This document shows positions 62,883 through 64,000 of a DNA stretch of 64,000 nt, one piece after another. The notes under the pieces are model-generated. The model searched no databases and was not told where the DNA came from. It saw only the letters and a list, made by a program, of their open reading frames with translations. Source of the DNA: Actinomadura_E scrupuli (lineage in GTDB: Bacteria > Actinomycetota > Actinomycetes > Streptosporangiales > Streptosporangiaceae); contig NZ_JBPCCU010000006.1 of assembly GCF_050971785.1 (NCBI RefSeq), positions 310,001-374,000 on the forward strand. Direction: 5' to 3'. Position 1 is the first letter of the stretch; each line of letters begins with the position of its first letter. Position numbers and translations under genes: made by a program.

Positions 62883-63200
62883 CCGCAGTGCCTGTTGCGG
62901 GGTTGTCGGTGTGCCTTACCTCGTCATCGCGGTCTGGGCGGCGCCGACGTCGATCGCGTCCCTCGTTGGGGCGGGCCGCGTCAGCGAGCCGAGAGGCGCC
63001 GTCATTGCCTCGCGAGCGGTCCTGGTCTTCTTTGTAGGCGCCATGCGCACTCTCATCTTCGGAGCGCTGGACGGCATACCGACTGCGTCGCCCGATCCGT
63101 CCCGAGAACAGAAACGCATCAGACGCCCGCCAAGCGCTACCGGTCGATGTTGCCGACCCATGATGATCTCGAGCCGTAGCGTGATCCACCTCGCTGCTAT
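62883..63200. other. stretch without a supported gene
   Basis: Several overlapping frames are open on both strands but none has a start context, domain or consistent codon bias. The sequence probably contains the decayed tail of the NTPase gene and the terminator region of the minus-strand gene ending at 63201. Confidence 0.45.
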
Positions 63201-64000
63201 TCAGTGGCAGTACATCCGTATGGGGTTCACCGCGCTTCCGTAGGTTCCGCAGGCGGGTCCCTTGATCGGAGATTGGTCATCTCCCCACGTGCTGTAGTTC
63301 GCGATCGCCTTCGCGCTGTCCCCGAGGCTCGTAACGTAGAACGTCATCTCCAGGCGGGTCGGGAGGTACTGGCTGTTCAGGGAGATTGTAAAGTTGGTGG
63401 TCGGCGCGGCTTCCATCTCCTTGAACAGGCCGCCGGTCGGGCCGTTAATCAGGCCGCGGGTCGGCTCGTGTCCTTTCAGGATGGTCAGTCCTGTGGATGC
63501 CTCATTGACGGTGAAGGCGGTGGCGTTGTCCAGCAGCTCCTGGAAGTTGTAGGGCGAGGTGACCCATCGGGCATCTCGGGCCACCCACGTGCCATCACTA
63601 TTGGTGAGGCCGGCGCCGGGGCTGATGTCGGTCTCTTCGTAGGGGATGTTGGCGGGGCCGGCGACGTAGGCCTTGTTGCCGATCACCAGAGCGTGCGCTT
63701 GGTCGCTCTGGGTTGTAGCGCTGTTGTAGAAGGTCACGGTCATGTCGTAGTTGGTGGATCTAGCGCGTGAGTAGAGCAGCCGGCCGCTGGATTGGGAGAT
63801 GCCATCTCCTTGCGGAATGACGAGCTCGTGGGTGAAGTTTGCGCTCTTCTGCCGGCTGATGGCCGCCATGATCGCGGCAGAGTAGTCGGCTGCAGTCTGC
63901 GGCTTAGGCGCTACGTGGCCGGCCGCTGCCGTCGGCGAAGGAACGCCGGTGCGCGCTGAGACCAGGGAAGGCGCGCCAGCGGAAGCCATATCCCGCTGGG
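63201..64000 (-). CDS. secreted lipoprotein-like protein, 5' end outside window
   Basis: The reading frame remains open to the window edge, so the signal sequence is missing or only partly present. The visible part begins with a low-complexity Ala/Pro segment, then a domain of long strands: SAAIMAAISRQKSANFTHEL, LLYSRARSTNYDMTVTFYNS, ALVIGNKAYVAGPANIPYEE and LPTRLEMTFYVTSLGDSAK. The pattern of a self-draining beta half-barrel is reminiscent of LppX/LprG-like or LolA-like lipid-binding lipoproteins. It ends with two Cys residues (PACGTYG and MYCH) that could pair. It is not obviously part of the defence island. Confidence 0.65.
   Translation of the reverse strand, partial: QRDMASAGAPSLVSARTGVPSPTAAAGHVAPKPQTAADYSAAIMAAISRQKSANFTHELVIPQGDGISQSSGRLLYSRARSTNYDMTVTFYNSATTQSDQAHALVIGNKAYVAGPANIPYEETDISPGAGLTNSDGTWVARDARWVTSPYNFQELLDNATAFTVNEASTGLTILKGHEPTRGLINGPTGGLFKEMEAAPTTNFTISLNSQYLPTRLEMTFYVTSLGDSAKAIANYSTWGDDQSPIKGPACGTYGSAVNPIRMYCH

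Noticed and set aside
62895..63243. Small plus-strand frames after the broken NTPase gene
   Set aside because: No start context, no domain and no codon bias; likely debris.
1..64000. CRISPR array, tRNA, rRNA or insertion sequence
   Set aside because: No regularly spaced repeats, cloverleaf-like genes or transposase motifs were seen on either strand.

Overview
This is a high-GC window from an actinomycete. The markers are pervasive GC-rich third codon positions, frequent GTG/TTG starts, GGAGG ribosome binding sites, a Scr1/DUF397/anti-sigma-like ATPase cassette, and DUF4913, DUF6082 and DUF6879 proteins. A Streptosporangiales-type host is plausible, but nothing in the window fixes the genus. 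No tRNA, rRNA, CRISPR array, transposase or integrase was seen.

Layout. (1) Positions 1-4380: the 3' end of a large RHS/YD-repeat protein with a DUF4258 toxin-like tip, and an overlapping DUF2283 gene that is probably its immunity partner. (2) Positions 4612-20438: a conjugation-type type IV secretion cluster, mostly on the minus strand. It holds a TraG/VirD4-like coupling ATPase, a VirB4-like ATPase, an SCO6880/PrgI-type protein, a VirB6-like channel, a VirB8-position protein, a small two-helix membrane protein, a MinD-like P-loop protein, a DUF4913 protein and several unknowns. A VirB1-like lytic transglycosylase/NlpC-P60 protein sits on the plus strand between two excisionase-like HTH proteins. 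A TmrB-like tunicamycin-resistance gene is inserted in the opposite orientation. No relaxase is visible. (3) Positions 20620-29515: an unusual module of a winged-HTH protein, a RapA/SNF2-type helicase, an Hsp70 and a protein whose C terminus looks like GrpE. This is the best candidate here for an undescribed system. (4) Positions 29668-30879: an unknown gene and a DUF4352 membrane-anchored protein. (5) Positions 31151-49298: a complete class 1 DISARM phage-defence system in the order drmD, drmMI, drmA, drmB, drmC, interrupted between drmMI and drmA by a regulatory cassette (anti-sigma-like ATPase, Scr1 regulator, DUF397, DUF3800, DUF6082, DUF6879 and an unknown). (6) Positions 49295-60118: a further run of defence-type genes. 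They are an N6-methylase-like protein with Glu in place of Asn/Asp in its catalytic motif, a Ser/Thr kinase with TPR-like repeats, a RelE-like/UvrD helicase fusion, a DUF262-DUF1524 (GmrSD-type) endonuclease and a helicase-phospholipase D-DUF5710 fusion. (7) Positions 60121-62882: a P-loop NTPase/TPR gene broken by frameshifts. (8) Positions 63201-64000: the 5'-truncated end of a secreted protein gene on the minus strand.

How the genes fit together. The right two thirds is a defence island placed next to transfer genes, which suggests acquisition by conjugation. DISARM marks self DNA with DrmMI and restricts incoming DNA with DrmA/DrmB helped by DrmD and DrmC. The methylase-kinase-helicase group is coupled to drmC by a GTGA overlap and may form an add-on module transcribed with it. 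The Hsp70/GrpE-like/helicase module suggests a chaperone-controlled DNA translocase. That role is inferred from gene content and neighbourhood; no direct evidence for it can be seen in the sequence.
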